64,000 nt of DNA from JAFGGG01 sp964638895 (GTDB lineage Bacteria > Spirochaetota > Spirochaetia > SZUA-6 > RPPD01). Position 1 is the stretch's first letter. Each line of letters starts with the position of its first letter. The position numbers were made by a program, and so were the translations under genes. The stretch covers positions 1-64,000 of the forward strand of contig CAZWYY010000001.1 in assembly GCA_964638895.1 (NCBI GenBank). The letters run 5' to 3'. The notes under the pieces are model-generated. The model worked only from the letters and a program-made list of their open reading frames with translations. It was not told where the DNA came from and did no database searches. Of the stretch, positions 9,040 through 16,533 are shown piece after piece.

Positions 9040-10959
9040 ATGCAAGAAGATTACTCAGCTAAAAATATAAAAGTTCTCATGGGCTTGGAGCATGTCCGTA
9101 AAAGACCCAGTATGTACATCGGCTCAACAGGTTCGGACGGACTGCATCATATTGTTTATGAGGTGGTGGATAACAGCATAGATGAGGCCCTGGCCGGGTA
9201 CTGCACGGTTATTACGGTGGTCATCGAACAGAATAATGTAATCAGGGTCGAAGACAACGGCAGGGGGATTCCCACGGAAATCCATCCTACTGAAAAAGTG
9301 AGTGCCCTGGAAGTGGTTATGACTAAACTTCACGCAGGTGGCAAATTCGATAAAAACAGTTACAAAGTCTCCGGCGGCCTGCACGGTGTGGGCGTATCGG
9401 TGGTCAACGCCCTTTCCGAATGGTGCGACGTGAAGGTGCATCGCTCCGGGAAGGTATATTACCAGAAATACACCAGGGGGGTGGCCCAGGAGCCGGTCAA
9501 GGAAATCGGCACAACCCAGATCACCGGCACGCATACCCGCTTTAAAGCGGACAGCCAAATATTTGAAGACACGGATTATCATTACGACATCCTGGCCAAC
9601 CGTTTACGAGAGCTGGCCTTTCTCAACAAGGGTATCGAGATTACCCTCAGCGATGAGCGGCCTAAAAAAATAAAAACACACACATTTAAATTCGAAGGCG
9701 GGCTGCAGTCGTTTATTGAGTTTCTGAACAAGAACAAGACCCCGATTCACGATAAGCCGATTTATATTGAGGCCCAAACGGATGATGTGGCCATCGAATG
9801 CGCGCTTGAGTACAACGATGGGTATGCGGAAAATATCTTTTCTTTTGCCAATAATATAAATACGCGTGAGGGCGGCACCCACCTCATCGGTTTTAAATCC
9901 GCGCTTACCCGTGTGCTGAACGAATTTTTAAAGCGCATGAATCTATCCAAAAAGCTTGATGAAAACCTAAGCGGCGACGACGCCCGCGAAGGCCTCACCG
10001 CGGTGATCTCGGTGAAACTCCATGATCCCCAGTTTGAAGGCCAGACCAAGGCCAAACTCGGCAACAGCGAGATCAAGGGTTTGGTCGAAACCGTGGTGAA
10101 TGAAAACCTGACCAGCTATTTTGAGGAGAATCCCGGAATAATTCGGAAGGTTCTGGAAAAATGTCTGCTGGCGGCCAAAGCCAGGCTGGCGGCGCGCCAG
10201 GCCCGAGAGCTCACGCGCAGGAAGAGCTTTCTGGAAAGTGCCGGACTGCCCGGAAAATTGGCGGACTGCGCGGAAAAAAACGCGGCCAAGTGCGAACTCT
10301 ATATTGTGGAGGGAGACTCGGCAGGGGGCAGCGCCAAACTCGGCCGCGACCGACATTTCCAGGCCATTCTTCCCTTGTGGGGCAAAATGCTGAATGTGGA
10401 AAAAACCAGGATCGACAAGGTGCTTTCTAATGACAAACTGATACCCATTGTGACCACGCTGGGAACAGGCGCCGGCACTTCTTTTGATGTATCGAAGCTG
10501 CGCTATCACAAGGTCATAATTATGGCTGACGCCGACGTGGACGGCTCGCATATCCGTACGTTGCTGCTTACTTTTTTCTTCCGTTACATGAAGGAGCTGA
10601 TCGAAAAACAGCATGTGTATATCGCCATGCCGCCGCTTTATAAAATCGTGTATAATAAAAAAATTCAGTATGCCTATAACGATACGGAAAAGGATAAAAT
10701 AATTAAAAAGATCAAGCCCAATGGGGGTGGCAATCAGGATGGGATAGTCATTCAACGCTATAAGGGCTTGGGTGAAATGAATCCCGAACAATTATGGGAG
10801 ACAACTATGAATCCTGAAAATCGCCGCATCATGCAGATCAACCTGGAGGACGCGGTTGAGGCTGAGGAGATTTTTACCACCCTCATGGGAGGGAACGTGG
10901 AACCACGAAAAAAATTCATTGAAGAAAACGCCCTTTCCGTATCTTTTCTTGACGTATAA
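9040..10959 (+). CDS. gyrB: DNA gyrase subunit B
   Basis: A 639-residue GyrB, the ATPase subunit of the A2B2 type II topoisomerase that introduces negative supercoils. The GHKL ATPase domain is intact (VVDNSIDEALAG, EDNGRGIP, GGLHGVGVSVVNALS). The transducer is followed by the TOPRIM domain with YIVEGDSAGGSAKLGRDR and IMADADVDGSHIRTLLL, then the C-terminal RYKGLGEMNPEQLWETTMNP segment. It is the short form, without the extra insertion of proteobacterial GyrB. The start has AAGG seven bases upstream. gyrA follows 23 bases after the stop, so the two subunits share an operon driven by the promoter at 8976-9004. A DNA topoisomerase IV ParE reading is less likely given the linked GyrA with a C-terminal GyrA-box. 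Confidence 0.97.
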   Translation: MQEDYSAKNIKVLMGLEHVRKRPSMYIGSTGSDGLHHIVYEVVDNSIDEALAGYCTVITVVIEQNNVIRVEDNGRGIPTEIHPTEKVSALEVVMTKLHAGGKFDKNSYKVSGGLHGVGVSVVNALSEWCDVKVHRSGKVYYQKYTRGVAQEPVKEIGTTQITGTHTRFKADSQIFEDTDYHYDILANRLRELAFLNKGIEITLSDERPKKIKTHTFKFEGGLQSFIEFLNKNKTPIHDKPIYIEAQTDDVAIECALEYNDGYAENIFSFANNINTREGGTHLIGFKSALTRVLNEFLKRMNLSKKLDENLSGDDAREGLTAVISVKLHDPQFEGQTKAKLGNSEIKGLVETVVNENLTSYFEENPGIIRKVLEKCLLAAKARLAARQARELTRRKSFLESAGLPGKLADCAEKNAAKCELYIVEGDSAGGSAKLGRDRHFQAILPLWGKMLNVEKTRIDKVLSNDKLIPIVTTLGTGAGTSFDVSKLRYHKVIIMADADVDGSHIRTLLLTFFFRYMKELIEKQHVYIAMPPLYKIVYNKKIQYAYNDTEKDKIIKKIKPNGGGNQDGIVIQRYKGLGEMNPEQLWETTMNPENRRIMQINLEDAVEAEEIFTTLMGGNVEPRKKFIEENALSVSFLDV

Positions 10960-10982
10960 CTACTAGCTAACGGGAGTCTACC

Positions 10983-13412
10983 ATGAGCGACCACATCGGC
11001 AGGGTAATCCCTGTTGCCATTGAAGATGAAGTAAAGGAATCTTATCTCAATTACGCCATGTCCGTCATTGTCAGCAGGGCGCTTCCGGATGTGCGTGATG
11101 GGCTCAAACCCGTTCACCGGCGGATACTCTATTCCATGAACGAGATGGGGCTGCGCTCGGACAGGCCCTTCAAAAAAACGGGAAGAATCGTGGGCGACGT
11201 ATTGGGAAAATACCACCCGCATGGCGACCAGTCCATTTATGACGCCCTGGTACGCCTGGCCCAGGACTTTTCCCTGCGTTACCCGGTGGTCACGGGCCAG
11301 GGTAACTTCGGCTCGGTGGACGGAGATCCGCCGGCGGCCATGCGCTACACGGAAGCGCGCATGTCAAAACTTGCCGAAGAGATGCTGCGCGACATAAATA
11401 AAAACACGGTTGACTTCGGCCCCAATTACGATGATTCGATGCGGGAACCCCTGGTGCTGCCCGCGACCTTTCCCTTTCTGTTGGCCAACGGCGCCAGCGG
11501 TATCGCGGTGGGCATGGCCACCAACATGCCGCCCCACAATTTAAACGAAATCGCGGCGGCGATTTCAGCGCTTATCGCCAATCCCAAGATCACCCACAAG
11601 GAGTTGTTGCAGTATATAAAGGGTCCGGATTTCCCAACCGGGGGTATTATTTACGGCACCGAGGGCATAAAGGAAGCATTTCAAACAGGCAAGGGGCGGA
11701 TTGTACTGCGCGCCAGGATGGTTCTGGAAACCCTCAAAGGGGGGAAGGACGCCATTATCGTGACCGAAATTCCCTACCAGGTGAACAAATCCACGTTGAT
11801 CGTGAAGATCGCCGAGATGGTAAAAGACCATAAAATCGACGGCATCTCCGATCTCAGGGATGAGTCCGATCGAAACGGCATCCGCATTGTCATCGAACTC
11901 CGGCGCGGGGCGATTCCCAAAATAATCCTGAACCAGTTGTTTGCCAACACCCAACTCCAGATCAACTTTAATGTGAATAACATCGCCCTGGTACGCGGCA
12001 GACCCAAGCTTCTCAACCTGAAAGAGATGGTGGCGGATTTTATCGACCACAGAAAAGAGGTCATCACCCGCCGCAGTAAGTTCGACCTGGAAAAAGCCCT
12101 GGAGCGCGAGCACATCCTGGAAGGGTTGAAAATCGCCCTGGACAACATCGACGAGGTTATCAAAATAATCAAACAGTCGAAGACCGTTGATATGGCCAGA
12201 AAAAATCTGATGCAGCGCTTTAAGTTCAGCGCCAAACAAGCCCAGGCAATTCTGGATATGCGCCTGCAAAAACTCACCAGCCTGGAAACACAGAAGATCA
12301 TCGAAGAACTTGAGGAAGTAAAGAAACTGATCGCCTACCTCAGGGACCTGTTGTCCAGCGAGAAAAAGATACTCAATGTGGTTAAAGAGGAAACCGAGGA
12401 GCTTGCCAAAAAATACGGCGACCCGCGTAAAACAGAAATTATTGAGGCCGAGGTTGAAAAGCTTGATATTGAAGATCTGATCGTAAAAGAGGACATGGTC
12501 ATTCTTATCTCCAACAAAGGTTTTATCAAGCGCCTGCCCCTTTCCAGCTATAAACGCCAGAACCGGGGGGGCAGAGGAAGTTCTTCCTCCAAACTAAAGG
12601 ACGAGGATTTTATCACCCAGATCTTCATCGCCTCCACCCATGATTACATCCTATTCATCACATCGGAGGGAAAGGCCTATTGGCTTAAGGTGCACGAGAT
12701 CCCCGAAGGGTCCAAAATATCAAGAGGACAGAATATTAAAGCGCTCCTGGCCATCTCCGAAAACGAGGATATTACCACCTGCGCCTCGCTGAGTGAGTTC
12801 TCCGAGGATAGCTTCGTGTTCATGGTCACCAGCAAGGGTGTGGCAAAAAAGGTGAAAACAAGCGATTTTTCCAATGCCAGGCAGCGGGGGATTATCGCCA
12901 TCAACCTGGACAAGGACGATAAGCTTATCGGCGCCAACCTTTCGGAAGGCGACGAGGACATCCTGCTTGTTACACGAAACGGCCTTGCCCTGCGTTTCAA
13001 GGAAAGGACAGTGCGGCCCACGGGGCGGTCCTCGCGCGGCGTTACCGGTATCCGGCTTGCGGCGGACGATTCGGTAATCGCGGCCCTGACCATCCGCAAG
13101 GACGAGCATATGGTACTTATCAGCAACCAGGGCTATGGGAAACGGATTCTTTACGATAACTTCAAGCCGCACGGTCGCGGCACTAAGGGCCAGACATGCT
13201 ATAAAACGAATGAAAAAACCGGGAAACTTGCCAGCGCCCTCTCCATTCGGAAAAAGGATGACCTTGTCTGCATCACCTCAACCGGAAATACAATCAAGCT
13301 GAAATTAAAGAGCATCCCCGAGATGGGGAAAACCGCCATCGGGGTAAGTATTGTTTCAATAAAGAACGACGACTATGTCGTGGGAATCGCCCGCGATGAA
13401 AAAGAAGAATAA
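10983..13412 (+). CDS. gyrA: DNA gyrase subunit A
   Basis: An 809-residue GyrA, the cleavage-religation subunit. The catalytic tyrosine is Tyr122 in AMRYTEARM. The C-terminal DNA-wrapping beta-pinwheel (from about residue 510) contains a GyrA-box variant, QNRGGRG, supporting gyrase rather than topoisomerase IV. In the quinolone-determining region the sequence is GKYHPHGDQSIYDALV (residues 75-90). Numbering is co-linear with the E. coli protein, so position 83 is Gln, not Ser, while Asp87 is retained. A purine-rich ribosome site precedes the ATG, within CGGGAGTCTACC. The stop is directly abutted by a parS site and then by a terminator shared with the convergent Nfu gene. Confidence 0.97.
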   Translation: MSDHIGRVIPVAIEDEVKESYLNYAMSVIVSRALPDVRDGLKPVHRRILYSMNEMGLRSDRPFKKTGRIVGDVLGKYHPHGDQSIYDALVRLAQDFSLRYPVVTGQGNFGSVDGDPPAAMRYTEARMSKLAEEMLRDINKNTVDFGPNYDDSMREPLVLPATFPFLLANGASGIAVGMATNMPPHNLNEIAAAISALIANPKITHKELLQYIKGPDFPTGGIIYGTEGIKEAFQTGKGRIVLRARMVLETLKGGKDAIIVTEIPYQVNKSTLIVKIAEMVKDHKIDGISDLRDESDRNGIRIVIELRRGAIPKIILNQLFANTQLQINFNVNNIALVRGRPKLLNLKEMVADFIDHRKEVITRRSKFDLEKALEREHILEGLKIALDNIDEVIKIIKQSKTVDMARKNLMQRFKFSAKQAQAILDMRLQKLTSLETQKIIEELEEVKKLIAYLRDLLSSEKKILNVVKEETEELAKKYGDPRKTEIIEAEVEKLDIEDLIVKEDMVILISNKGFIKRLPLSSYKRQNRGGRGSSSSKLKDEDFITQIFIASTHDYILFITSEGKAYWLKVHEIPEGSKISRGQNIKALLAISENEDITTCASLSEFSEDSFVFMVTSKGVAKKVKTSDFSNARQRGIIAINLDKDDKLIGANLSEGDEDILLVTRNGLALRFKERTVRPTGRSSRGVTGIRLAADDSVIAALTIRKDEHMVLISNQGYGKRILYDNFKPHGRGTKGQTCYKTNEKTGKLASALSIRKKDDLVCITSTGNTIKLKLKSIPEMGKTAIGVSIVSIKNDDYVVGIARDEKEE

Positions 13413-13428
13413 TGTTTCACGTGAAACA
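13413..13428. promoter_or_regulatory. parS: parS centromere site
   Basis: TGTTTCACGTGAAACA, a perfect 16-bp palindrome identical to the consensus chromosomal parS bound by ParB/Spo0J. It starts on the base after the gyrA stop codon and lies about 1.5 kb upstream of parB and 6 kb from dnaA, the expected origin-proximal position. ParB (14868-15737) should load here and spread in a CTP-dependent way. It is the only perfect copy I see in the window. Confidence 0.95.
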
Positions 13429-13432
13429 TAAA

Positions 13433-13467
13433 AAAAGGGCAGTCCTCATCCAACGGGCAGCCCTTTT
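13433..13467. terminator. Bidirectional terminator between gyrA and nfu
   Basis: AAAAGGGC at 13433-13440 pairs with GCCCTTTT at 13460-13467. After one A/A mismatch the stem continues for four more pairs around a short loop. A T-run follows the stem on the plus strand and a long T-run on the minus strand, so it can stop both gyrA and the convergent Nfu transcript. Confidence 0.75.
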
Positions 13468-13489
13468 ACTTTATACTGATAAAGCCGTA

Positions 13490-13714
13490 TTACACGGCTT
13501 CCACTTTCGTCACTTCCGGAACTTGTTTTTTCAGGTATCGCTCGATGCCGTTACTTAATGTCATTTGCGACATCGGACACCCGTGGCAGGCCCCGGTAAG
13601 TTTTACCTTAACCACGCCCTGTTCGTTGACCTCTACAAGCTGCACATCACCGCCATCCGCTTGCAGTGAAGGACGAACCTCGTTCAGGGCCTTTTCAACC
13701 TGTGCTTTCAGCAT
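13490..13714 (-). CDS. NifU-like (Nfu) iron-sulfur cluster carrier
   Basis: A 74-residue protein consisting of one NifU C-terminal (Nfu) domain. The cluster ligands are Cys43 and Cys46 in LTGACHGCPMSQMTL; two such subunits bridge a [4Fe-4S] cluster and pass it to apo-proteins. The typical RPSLQADGGDVQLVEV segment precedes them. The reading frame extends 14 codons further upstream, but the ATG at 13714 is preceded by AGGAG at good spacing and gives the normal family N-terminus, so I chose it. It converges on gyrA and lies between parS and parAB. Confidence 0.93.
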   Translation of the reverse strand: MLKAQVEKALNEVRPSLQADGGDVQLVEVNEQGVVKVKLTGACHGCPMSQMTLSNGIERYLKKQVPEVTKVEAV

Positions 13715-13815
13715 ATACTTACTCCTTTGCTGTATAATAATAAACCTATTTTTCAATCCTCAAATGTTATTTATAAGATATTATCACCAAGCTAAATATG
13801 CAATCGTTTTTGAAC

Positions 13816-14040
13816 AGCAATTTTAAATTTGTTCCTTGGCATAGTAGTGGAAGCGGAAAAAGATTTTTAGGATCATGAAAATATAAGCTCACAAATTTAA
13901 AATTGCCTGCCGGAGCATGTATATGGAGGCAATTCTCATTTTGAACGATTATTCTTAGAGGTCTTTATCGCATTAGCTTTCTTTAATGCTACCCCCTGGT
14001 TCAAAATGACAATTGCCGGTTTCGAATTAAAATTGCCGGA
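13816..14040. repeat. Patch of five diverged ~20-bp repeats, possible mobile-element relic
   Basis: The 400-base gap between the Nfu gene and parA has no gene but holds five related copies of a unit near GGCAATTnTnATTTTGAACC. Two are on the plus strand (about 13817-13835 and 13928-13947) and three on the minus strand (complements of about 13888-13907, 13998-14017 and 14019-14037). Two pairs form inverted repeats: a perfect 16-bp pair at 13817-13832/13891-13906, and an 18-of-19 pair at 13928-13946/13999-14017. Clustered terminal repeats of this length are typical of IS21-family ends, so this may be the noncoding relic of such an element. The family link is inference; the repeats themselves are direct observation. 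Confidence 0.6.
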
Positions 14041-14059
14041 TTTAAAGCGTAAAAAGTGC

Positions 14060-14089
14060 TTACCACAATCAAAGATTTTCTGATATAGT
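14060..14089 (+). promoter_or_regulatory. Probable promoter for parA-parB
   Basis: TTACCA at 14060-14065 and TATAGT at 14084-14089 with an 18-base spacer, ending 30 bases before the parA start. It lies just downstream of the repeat patch. Confidence 0.5.
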
Positions 14090-14119
14090 ACATGGTATCT
14101 TTGATCATAGGTTATTTGA

Positions 14120-14875
14120 ATGGGAAAAATAATAGTATTTGCCAACCAAAAAGGCGGTGTCGGCAAAACCACCTCCGCCGTGAATATCGGCGCCTACCTT
14201 GCCGATGCGGGCAGAAAAGTATTGCTTGTCGATTTTGATTCACAAGCCAATTGCTCAAGCAATGTGGGGGCGGATAACAACAAACCCGGAATATATGAAG
14301 TGATTACGGCTCATGTGAGCGGCACCAGCGCGGTGCAGCAGACCGCGGTGCCCGGGCTTTTTATTATCCCGTCAAATATCAATCTTTCCGGCGCCACAGT
14401 GGAGCTGGCCGATGTTGAGGGACGCGAGTTTTATTTAAAAAAAGCGCTTGAGAGCATGAAGCATGAGTATGACTATATACTTATCGATTGCCCGCCCTCG
14501 CTTGGTATCCTGACCATAAACGGTCTTGCAGCCGCACACTATGTGTTGATACCTCTGCAGTGTGAGTACTTTGCTCTTGAGGGATTAAACTCCCTGTTAC
14601 AGACCATCAATACCGTGCAGCAGGGCATCAACCCCCAGCTGCAGATCGGGGGAATTCTCTTTACCATGTATGATTCCAGAACGCGCCTGGCCCACGAAGT
14701 TGTGCAGGAGGTGACCCAGTATTTCAAGGACAAGGTGTTCCGAACCGTAATCCCCCGCAATGTTCGTTTAAGCGAGGCCCCGTCGTATTCTGTTCCTATA
14801 AACAAATATGATCCGGAATGCATAGGGGCCGCCAGTTATAAAAAACTAGCGGAAGAGGTTTTGCAATATGTCTAA
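14120..14875 (+). CDS. parA: Chromosome partitioning ATPase ParA (Soj)
   Basis: A 251-residue ParA/MinD-type ATPase. The deviant Walker A motif KGGVGKTT is at residues 11-18 and the switch segment VDFDSQANCS follows at about 39. Walker B is in DYILIDCPPSLG. ATP-bound dimers coat the nucleoid and are stimulated by ParB-parS complexes, pulling sister origins apart. There is no N-terminal helix-turn-helix, so this is the chromosomal (Soj) type rather than a type Ia plasmid ParA. Its 3' end overlaps parB by eight bases, the usual coupled parAB arrangement. Confidence 0.97.
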   Translation: MGKIIVFANQKGGVGKTTSAVNIGAYLADAGRKVLLVDFDSQANCSSNVGADNNKPGIYEVITAHVSGTSAVQQTAVPGLFIIPSNINLSGATVELADVEGREFYLKKALESMKHEYDYILIDCPPSLGILTINGLAAAHYVLIPLQCEYFALEGLNSLLQTINTVQQGINPQLQIGGILFTMYDSRTRLAHEVVQEVTQYFKDKVFRTVIPRNVRLSEAPSYSVPINKYDPECIGAASYKKLAEEVLQYV

Positions 14876-15737
14876 GAAAGCATTGGGAAAAGGGATTGAA
14901 GCCCTGCTGCAGAGTGCCCAGAACAAGGAAAGCGTCGGCACACAGGCGGAGGTGGCAACCGCCTTTATCAAGCCCAATCCAGACCAGCCGCGTAAACAGT
15001 TTACCGAAGAAAGCCTGCGGGAGCTGGCGGCATCTATTAAAGAAAAAGGCGTGCTGCAGCCTATTTTGGTAGAACGGGTTGCGGATCAGGAATATGTTAT
15101 CATTGCCGGAGAGCGGCGTTACCGGGCCGCTAAAATGGCCGGACTGGCAAAAATCCCCATTATAGTAAAAAGCTTTTCTGAAACAGAAAAACTTGAAATC
15201 TCCCTGATTGAGAATATTCAAAGGGAGGACCTTACCCCCATCGAAGAAGCCCAGGCTTATAAGCACCTGCTGGACCTGGGAAATATTAAACAGGAAGAGT
15301 TGGCCGAGCACCTGGGCAAAAACCGCTCCACAATTGCCAACAGCATCCGCCTGCTGAAACTGCCCCAAACCATGCAGGACGGGCTTTCACAGGGAAAGAT
15401 ATCCGCGGGACACGCCCGGGCCATCCTCTCGCTCGAGGACCCGTCGGCCCAGGTAATTCTTTACAACAGCATCATCGATAAATTCCTTTCTGTCAGGGAG
15501 GCGGAAACCATGGCGGCCAGACTCGAGCTGCCGCGGGAGGAAACACACGGCGGCCGGATGCCTGAAAAATCGCGCTCCATCCCCGAGCTTGACGATATAA
15601 AAGAAAAATTCATTAATGCCCTGGGCACCAAAATCTCCATCAAAGGAACCTTGCAAAAGGGGAAAATTGAAATATCCTATTTTTCCGCCGATGATCTGGA
15701 TAGAATTTATTCTCTTATCGCCGGGCAGACGCAATAA
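14868..15737 (+). CDS. parB: Chromosome partitioning protein ParB (Spo0J)
   Basis: A 289-residue ParB. The N-terminal LGKGIEALL region is followed by the CTP-binding/CTPase domain with NPDQPRK (37-43), GERRYRAA (81-88) and ENIQREDLTPIEEA (115-128). The helix-turn-helix that reads parS is around 140-170 (LGKNRSTIANSIRLLKLP). The C-terminal dimer domain ends the protein. The cognate site is the perfect parS at 13413-13428. The length is normal and the start overlaps parA. Confidence 0.97.
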   Translation: MSKKALGKGIEALLQSAQNKESVGTQAEVATAFIKPNPDQPRKQFTEESLRELAASIKEKGVLQPILVERVADQEYVIIAGERRYRAAKMAGLAKIPIIVKSFSETEKLEISLIENIQREDLTPIEEAQAYKHLLDLGNIKQEELAEHLGKNRSTIANSIRLLKLPQTMQDGLSQGKISAGHARAILSLEDPSAQVILYNSIIDKFLSVREAETMAARLELPREETHGGRMPEKSRSIPELDDIKEKFINALGTKISIKGTLQKGKIEISYFSADDLDRIYSLIAGQTQ

Positions 15738-15774
15738 TTCAGTGTAATCGCCGGTCGGGCGGACCCGTGATTCC

Positions 15775-15900
15775 TAGACACAGATTACATAAATTATTAG
15801 AAAAACATGAAACCGCGGATTCCGCAGATTAAAATAAAAAAAATCTGTGCGCAATTTGTGTTCCCTTGTTTTTCCGTGTTTATCCGTGAGCTTCAATTTT
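15775..15900. repeat. Dispersed intergenic repeat, copy 1 (ATCTGCGG / ATCCGTG type)
   Basis: The noncoding stretch after parB carries CGGATTCCGCAGATT (15816-15830), identical over 15 bases to 31937-31951, and a TGTTTTTCCGTG element whose inverse complement occurs at the second site. Sequences built from AATCTGTG, ATCTGCGG and TTTATCCGTG words are scattered in intergenic DNA of many bacteria and have no known function. Nothing else is seen here before the tRNA promoter. Confidence 0.5.
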
Positions 15901-15927
15901 TATAATCCTGTCGCTCATGCAAAATTA

Positions 15928-15956
15928 TTGACAAACGCACTAGGCATGAGTATAGT
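15928..15956 (+). promoter_or_regulatory. Promoter of the tRNA cluster
   Basis: A perfect TTGACA at 15928-15933 and TATAGT at 15951-15956, 17 bases apart, end 21 bases before the first tRNA. A strong sigma70-type promoter suited to stable RNA. Confidence 0.85.
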
Positions 15957-15977
15957 TATACTGTTTATAACATAACC

Positions 15978-16062
15978 GGAGAGATGTCCGAGTGGTTGAA
16001 GGAGGCGGTCTTGAAAACCGTTGTGGGGCAACTCACCGGGGGTTCGAATCCCTCTCTCTCCG
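15978..16062 (+). tRNA. tRNA-Ser(TGA)
   Basis: An 85-base class II tRNA with acceptor pairs GGAGAGA/TCTCTCC, anticodon loop CTTGAAA (anticodon TGA), a 16-base variable region (16022-16037), T loop TTCGAAT and discriminator G. The 3' CCA is not encoded. It reads UCA and other UCN codons and is the first gene of a tRNA-SRP RNA cluster. Confidence 0.97.
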
Positions 16063-16094
16063 TCATAAACAAGGAAAAAAGTAATGCACAATCG

Positions 16095-16181
16095 GGAGAG
16101 GTGCGAGAGTGGCCGAATCGGGCTCCCTGCTAAGGAGTTGTACTCGTGAGGGTACCGAGGGTTCGAATCCCTCCCTCTCCG
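16095..16181 (+). tRNA. tRNA-Ser(GCT)
   Basis: An 87-base class II tRNA with acceptor GGAGAGG/CCTCTCC, anticodon stem CTCCC/GGGAG-like around TGCTAA (anticodon GCT), a normal long variable arm, T loop TTCGAAT and discriminator G. No CCA is encoded. It reads AGU and AGC. A run of six T follows directly and might give partial termination before the arginine tRNA. Confidence 0.96.
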
Positions 16182-16188
16182 TTTTTTC

Positions 16189-16262
16189 GTGCCCATAGCT
16201 CAGCTGGATAGAGCATTAGATTGCGGATCTAAAGGTCGGAGGTTCGAATCCTCTTGGGCACA
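16189..16262 (+). tRNA. tRNA-Arg with GCG anticodon
   Basis: A 74-base class I tRNA. The acceptor GTGCCCA/TGGGCAC pairs perfectly. The D loop has the A20-type GGATA arginine determinant. The anticodon stem TTAGA/TCTAA encloses loop TTGCGGA, so the anticodon is GCG (16223-16225). Discriminator A; CCA not encoded. Bacteria normally read CGU/CGC/CGA with an ACG gene edited to ICG by TadA; a G34 tRNA would read CGC and CGU only. Confidence 0.9.
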
Positions 16263-16269
16263 ATAATTA

Positions 16270-16421
16270 GGAGAGATGCGAGAGCGGTTGAATCGGGCGG
16301 TCTCGAAAACCGTTGCCCAGCACTCAACGCATAAATAAGAATTGACGGCGTAAGAATATTTTTCTTACCTACAATTTGTGTTTTGAGTGCTGGGCCGGGG
16401 GTTCGAATCCCCCTCTCTCCG
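16270..16421 (+). tRNA. tRNA-Ser(CGA) with giant variable arm
   Basis: All standard tRNA-Ser parts are present and paired: acceptor GGAGAGA/TCTCTCC, D stem CGA/TCG, anticodon loop CTCGAAA (anticodon CGA at 16304-16306), T stem GGGGG/CCCCC with loop TTCGAAT, and discriminator G. The variable region (16314-16396) is 83 bases instead of the 16 in the neighbouring tRNA-Ser(TGA). It forms a hairpin: 13 perfect pairs (16315-16327 with 16383-16395), one C/T mismatch, then seven more pairs including wobbles, and inside the loop a second hairpin GTAAGAA/TTCTTAC. The whole gene is 152 bases. The insert is too short and wrongly placed for a group I intron. It reads UCG. Confidence 0.85.
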
Positions 16422-16443
16422 CTACCGGTTTTTTGACATATGT

Positions 16444-16531
16444 GGAGAGATGACCGAGAGGCCGAAGGTGCACGCTTGGAAAGCGTGTGTACTCTAACCG
16501 GGTACCGAGGGTTCGAATCCCTCTCTCTCCG
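16444..16531 (+). tRNA. tRNA-Ser(GGA)
   Basis: An 88-base class II tRNA with acceptor GGAGAGA/TCTCTCC, anticodon stem CACGC/GCGTG around loop TTGGAAA (anticodon GGA), a normal long variable arm, T loop TTCGAAT and discriminator G. CCA is not encoded. It reads UCC and UCU. With its three neighbours it completes the serine isoacceptor set. Confidence 0.96.
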
Positions 16532-16533
16532 TT

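Noticed and set aside
11565..12269. Long antisense open frames opposite gyrA (and similar ones opposite gyrB, the A2M gene and polA).
   Set aside because: They are shadows of codon usage in strongly coding regions; they have no ribosome sites or recognisable domains and overlap essential genes completely.
9040..13412. ParE/ParC (topoisomerase IV) as an alternative for the gyrB/gyrA pair.
   Set aside because: The A subunit has a GyrA-box variant QNRGGRG in a full C-terminal pinwheel, and the pair lies near the origin with parABS, as gyrase genes usually do.
16182..16187. TTTTTT after tRNA-Ser(GCT) as a terminator that would split the tRNA cluster.
   Set aside because: No hairpin other than the tRNA itself precedes it, and the next tRNA starts two bases later without a visible promoter.
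15915..16196. An antisense reading frame over the serine tRNAs, with text such as GERGIRTPGELPHNG.
   Set aside because: This is the well-known false protein made by translating class II tRNA genes on the wrong strand; a similar one lies at 16369-16563.
16270..16421. A self-splicing group I or archaeal-type intron in tRNA-Ser(CGA).
   Set aside because: Bacterial tRNA introns sit in the anticodon loop and group I introns need about 200 bases with a conserved core; here the extra sequence is in the variable region, about 67 bases more than the neighbouring tRNA, and is part of one continuous hairpin.
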